Shown: positions 59,824-64,000 of the stretch, piece after piece
Numbering within the stretch: position 1 is the first letter of the stretch
Layout of the letters: the number at the start of each line of letters is the position of its first letter
Assembly (NCBI GenBank): GCA_036874045.1
Contig: CM072343.1
Coordinates: forward strand, 2,686,001-2,750,000
DNA length: 64,000 bases
Origin: Cymodocea nodosa
Taxonomy: Eukaryota > Streptophyta > Magnoliopsida > Alismatales > Cymodoceaceae
Direction of reading: 5' to 3'
Notes under the pieces: model-generated
The model's database searches: none
Told to the model about the DNA's origin: nothing
Seen by the model: only the letters and a program-made list of their open reading frames with translations
Translations under genes and position numbers: made by a program

Positions 59824-60828
59824 TTTCTACACAAGCACGGTTTCAACAACTACAATAAAACATATGGAATAACAACAATAATAAAAATATTCATATGCAT
59901 TTGCAAATACCATTACATTCACATTTTTGTCAAAATCATATAAGAGAATTGCAAAAGTAAAAACAAAGTAAAACAATTAATCATTGGACATGCTACATAA
60001 GTCATGTAAAATGAAATTTATGGGAGTTCTATGCAAACGATTGGTCAAATCTTCTATGTGATGTTTGACAAAGGTTTAATTGATTCTTATAATTAATGTG
60101 CATCTATTAAACAGAGTGACATTTGAAACCCATAATATGAAGGAAAAAAATAGCATTATAAACTATTTTATCTAACACGTTTATAGGAAACCCTTAAACA
60201 AAAAATAGTATTATAAACATGACTTAACAAAACTTGTTCAACTTTTTTTTAAAGGTTCTAATCCAACTTATTTGAATACACTCAATGGATTTTTAGATAA
60301 ATTTCAATTTAACCACTACCATCAATCACATTATGGTATTTTAAATTTTCCAAGTTATTTTTGTACCAATTGTTACATATATCTAAAATGACATAAGCCT
60401 AAATGACAGATGGTAATATAGGACATATATATTTAGTGGTGCATCCTACAAGGTCAACAGGTTTACTTCAACATTTTTTATCAACAGAATTCACAATAAT
60501 CGCATACATTTGACATATGAATCCAATAATCCATCAAATAGAAGCACACGTACAAAACATAGCATACATGACTAAGGTAGGGAAATTTGCCCAAAACATA
60601 GTGTACATGACAAAGTATCTGTAGGCCAAAACATAACATACCTATAGGTAGTAGGTGACTACAAGCGACAACAAGCGACTACGAGCACACCAGCAACAGC
60701 GGTAACAGGCAACTATGAGCACACCAGTGACAGTGGCAAGTGGGTGACCAGGTGAGTGTGAGCACACAAGCGACAACAGCAAGCAGGTGACCAAGCAAGT
60801 GGGTGACTACGAGCGACAAGCAAGTGAC
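59824..60828. other. Harbinger 5' non-coding part with GC-rich minisatellite
   Basis: This is AT-rich up to about 60640. From there to 60828, GCGACAACAAGCGACTACG, GTGGGTGACTACGAGCG and AGCACACCAG words repeat irregularly. There is no gene. Confidence 0.5.
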
Positions 60829-62484
60829 TATTTAGAATGAAAAAGTGCATAATATTAACACTTAAATGATGGTTAATTGCATAATATTTAGCTTATCATA
60901 TGAGAATTACGTCATTATGTTATAATTGCACTATTATATGCTTTAATGAAAGAATCTGCATAATTTCAGGAAATTAACGTTAATTAAGTATATTTCTGAA
61001 CTGTCAGTAAGTTACAGGCTTTGAAATTCTTAAGTATCCAAATTTTCTGTTATTTCGGAGAGTTATATTGCATGTACCGGATAGTTACGTTTTAAATGCT
61101 TAAAGAATATTTTATTATTTCCTAGAGTACACGTGTTGTAACCTTAATGCATGACTTAAGTGAATGTTCAGTAAGTTATCTAGTAACTATCCAAAATGCA
61201 TCTAAGCATTGGATAGTTAAGTTCGTAAGTATCCGAAATATTTGAACTCGTTAAGTTAGAATTATGCATGTGTTGAATTTAAATGCTTTATTATGTCACA
61301 TGAGTTGTACATGTATAACTCATTAAATTAGCATAACTATACGCATTGTGTTAATATTATGCAGAAATAGGTAATGTAAACTTTCGAATAGTTAACATTT
61401 CGTTTTGGTCGTAGAGTTATGTTAAAAACTCATATAGTTAAGTTATCTAGGCGTGTGTTTTAATGTTTTAAGCTTTCACGTGTTTTTCATGTGCATTCGA
61501 TAATGAAAAATCGAAGAGTTAGATAACTGTTCGAGTTTTTATACGCATGGATGGATAACTGTTCGAGTTTTATAAAATGACTAACGAACAGATAAGTTTT
61601 CTTATTTAGTCATATGTTTTGCAAGTGCAAGAATACAAGAATTATGAGAATATACAATACAAAGGAAAACCAAAATTGCATGTATCATGTAGGAATTCAC
61701 TCACCATAATGAAGAAGAAATCACCATCGTTGATATGAATGAAGGAAATCCAACCGATCATTTAAGCAGAAGCAGTTACTACTGAAAGAAATATAAAAGA
61801 AGAGGAGAAAGACAAAAAGTGTGTGTATGTAAGAGGAGAACCGCGCTAATTGCAGGAAGCGTTAGTAGTTCCCTGAAGCTCTACACCACCACCAAAATCA
61901 CCAACATCACCAACCATCGGAGGTCTGTGAGGATACTTTCAGGATGTCGGGTCGATTCCGAGCCAAACACGGTGACTGACAACCATTGTGAGGAGTGATC
62001 ACGTTGTAGGAAGGGAAGCCATTTTCACTAAGCACTGACTCATATCTTAAGAGATCATAAAGCTTCTAGCCTTGGTTTTGGGTTGATAATAGTATGTTGA
62101 AGAGGAGATCATCTTACAATTCTTGATTCACGATTCTATAGGGAGAGGAGGTAAGATTGTAAGTGATTAAGTTTTTAGTGGTGTAATCGTGTCATATGTA
62201 GTAACAGAAGTTTTTACTATCGATAGAGATTTTTACATTTCACCTTTCGCTCATCTTCAAGAACATATTAAAACAAAAATACCAAAAATAATAAATTATA
62301 TTTGTTTGCATTTAGTATTAAAGTGTTGTATTGTTTGCTTAGTATCGTGATTAATATTATCATTGTCAGTATTTTGAATGTTTTATGTTTGTTTGATTTA
62401 GAAAATAGTTTTACAGTTTACTAAAATTGAATTGTCCTAGATACTTAAAGATTTTAAAGGTTACTATTTGAAATATCTGAATGT
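60829..62484 (+). mobile_element. Athila-like LTR, plus orientation, adjoining pol
   Basis: It starts TATTTAGAATGA (TG changed to TA) and follows the LTR at 25180 up to about ATCTGAATGT. Protease-coding sequence follows at once, so the end of the LTR and the usual leader and gag are not between them. A short copia-LTR-like block (AACTCGTTAAGTTA, TTATGTCACATGAG) lies at 61240-61345. Confidence 0.8.
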
Positions 62485-64000
62485 CTTAATTAAAATCAAA
62501 AACTTCATATATCCTATTGATATTGTGATTTTGGATTCCCAACAAATTAAGCATCAAAATCATAACACGTCTTTAATTTTGGGAAGGTCATTCTTAGCAA
62601 CATCAGGGGTTGTTATAAATTGTAAAACTGGAGTAATGAAGTTAGCATATGGTAATGAGGATAATCAATTAAACATTTTCAAACCAAAAAAGTTTGAGGA
62701 GTTAGAAATGTCCTTACATACTATAGACTTTTTAGAGGATGAAGGAGATATGCTAGATGATGTGATTCAAGAAGAACTAAATAGGCAACTAAATTCTGAA
62801 ACTTTAGGAGAAAGTGAAAGAATAAATATAGAAGGAGATCAAGAAGAGATTAATATAGAAAATGAAAATGTTCAATTAGGAGCCCTAGCTTCTGATGGGC
62901 AACATTTAGATTTAAAACATTTACCTCCTGAATTAACCTATATATTTCTGAAAGAAAAATGAACATGTCCAATCATTATTGCTTCAGATTTAAAAGATGA
63001 TCAAATTTCTAAATTAAAAGATGTAGTAAAAACTTATAAAGAAGCAATAGGATGGACTATGACGGATATAAAATGGTTAAGTTCAACTTTATGCTGTCAC
63101 CACATATATTTGGAAGAGAATGCTAAACCAATTAGAATTCCTAAGAGGAAATTAAAACCAAACCTTAAAAAAGTAGTCAGGAAAGAAATAGTGAAATGGT
63201 TAGATAATGACTTAATTTATCCGATTTCTGATAGCTCATGGGTTAGTCCAATCCATGTAGTTCCCAAGAAATCAGGATTAACAGTTATTAGGAATGAAAG
63301 TTAGGACTTGATACCTACTAGAATTCAATCAGGCTAGAGAGTGTGTATAAGCTATAGAAAGTTGAATGCTGTGACTAGAAAAGATTATTTTCCCTTACCT
63401 TTCATAGATCAAATACTAAAGAAATTAGCAGGGCAAGAATATTTTTGTTTCCTAAACAGGTATTCAGGATATAACCAAGTTCCAGTAGCATTAGAGGATC
63501 AAGAGAAAACAACTTTCACCTATCCTAATGGAACTTCTGCTTTTAAGAGAATGTCATTCGGATTATGTAATGCACCAGCCACCTTTCAAAGGTATATGTA
63601 AGGCATATTCACTAGAATGACTAAAGATTTTTTAGAAATATTTATGGATGATTTTACTATTTATGGAACTTCATATGAAGTATGTTTAAATAATTTAGAC
63701 CAAGTATTAAAACATTGTGTAGAAAAAATTCTGGTTCTAAATTGGGAAAAATGTCATTTCATAGTTAAACAAGGAATAGTCTTGGGACATGTTGTTTCAA
63801 AGAAAGAGTTGGAAGTAAATAAAGCTAAAATAGAACTAATCTATCAGAACCTAAATCAGTAAAAGATATTAGATCATTTCTAGGACATGCTGGATTTTAT
63901 AGAAGATTCATTAAAGATTTTAGCAAAATAGCTAGACCTTTAACTAATCTATTAAAAGATCTCATTCAACTTTGATAAAAATTGCAAAGAAGCATTTTTC
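62485..64000 (+). pseudogene. Athila-like protease and reverse transcriptase, runs off right edge
   Basis: The end of the protease region (NFIYPIDIVILDSQQIKH, ILGRSFLATSGVVINC) is followed by an acidic linker. The reverse transcriptase follows: KPIRIPKRKLKPNLK, WVSPIHVVPKKS, YRKLNAVTRKDYFPLPFIDQ, FKRMSFGLCNAPATFQRYM and FMDDFTIYG near 63640. It is colinear with 30250-31500 on the other strand and better preserved. It is broken at several points. Confidence 0.85.

Larger units (their letters stand above)
55145..60828 (-). mobile_element. PIF/Harbinger element with transposase and Myb-like genes (relic)
   Basis: The left end GGGCCTATTAGTGCACACC follows TTA, and GTTCAGAAAGTT-type subterminal repeats follow (55160-55310). 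The two genes expected for this superfamily, a DDE transposase and a Myb/SANT-like protein, lie head to tail on the minus strand. An Athila-type LTR (58043-59764) interrupts the Myb gene. The right terminal repeat is not found before the next LTR at 60829, which truncates or interrupts it. The derivative at 34741-37669 belongs to the same broad family. Confidence 0.85.

Noticed and set aside
1-64000. tRNA, rRNA or other structural RNA genes
   Set aside because: I found no cloverleaf or rRNA signature by eye. The tRNA-like 18-mers are primer-binding sites next to LTRs.

Overview
The window looks like a gene-poor, strongly AT-rich piece of a flowering-plant nuclear chromosome. The evidence is Athila-like Ty3-gypsy and SIRE-like Ty1-copia LTR elements primed by plant tRNAs (tRNA-Asp and initiator tRNA-Met), plant-type PIF/Harbinger DNA transposons with 3-bp TAA/TTA target duplications, and a GC-rich, TATA-preceded host exon pair. 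I cannot name the species.

Layout: 1-5957 is a rearranged Athila-like area: a minus-oriented LTR (1-1731), then an accessory ORF remnant, a gag-like ORF, a plus-oriented LTR piece and a second minus-oriented LTR piece. 5958-16184 is one long copia element with both LTRs, gag, protease, RNase H and an extra 3' ORF region. 16185-25179 is the 3' part of a plus-strand Athila-like element: integrase, accessory ORF, gag-like ORF and an F-box protein ORF. 25180-27392 is a plus-oriented LTR with primer-binding sites, which abuts a minus-strand Athila-like pol (27392-32864) whose LTR is 32890-34712. 34713-43472 holds copia-type LTR relics, one split by a Harbinger derivative (34741-37669). 43473-44370 is AT-rich repeat DNA. 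44600-53934 is the best candidate host gene: two short GC-rich exons, then a phase-compatible last exon about 8.8 kb away. Most of the gap is a nine-copy tandem array of a roughly 745-bp unit (46243-53510). 55145-60828 is a larger Harbinger relic with transposase and Myb-like genes on the minus strand, interrupted by an Athila-type LTR. 60829-64000 is another LTR followed by protease and reverse transcriptase, running off the window.

The most striking result is modular sharing between superfamilies. The copia and Athila-like elements share the same accessory ORF, a roughly 0.96-kb non-coding 3' spacer, and an LTR block rich in G-boxes and GTTGAGTTA palindromes. In the Athila-like family each downstream ORF (accessory, gag-like, F-box) is preceded by its own cluster of these palindromes. 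One copy carries a nearly full-length F-box gene as its last ORF. All coordinates, similarities and ages were judged by eye; no alignment or database search was run.
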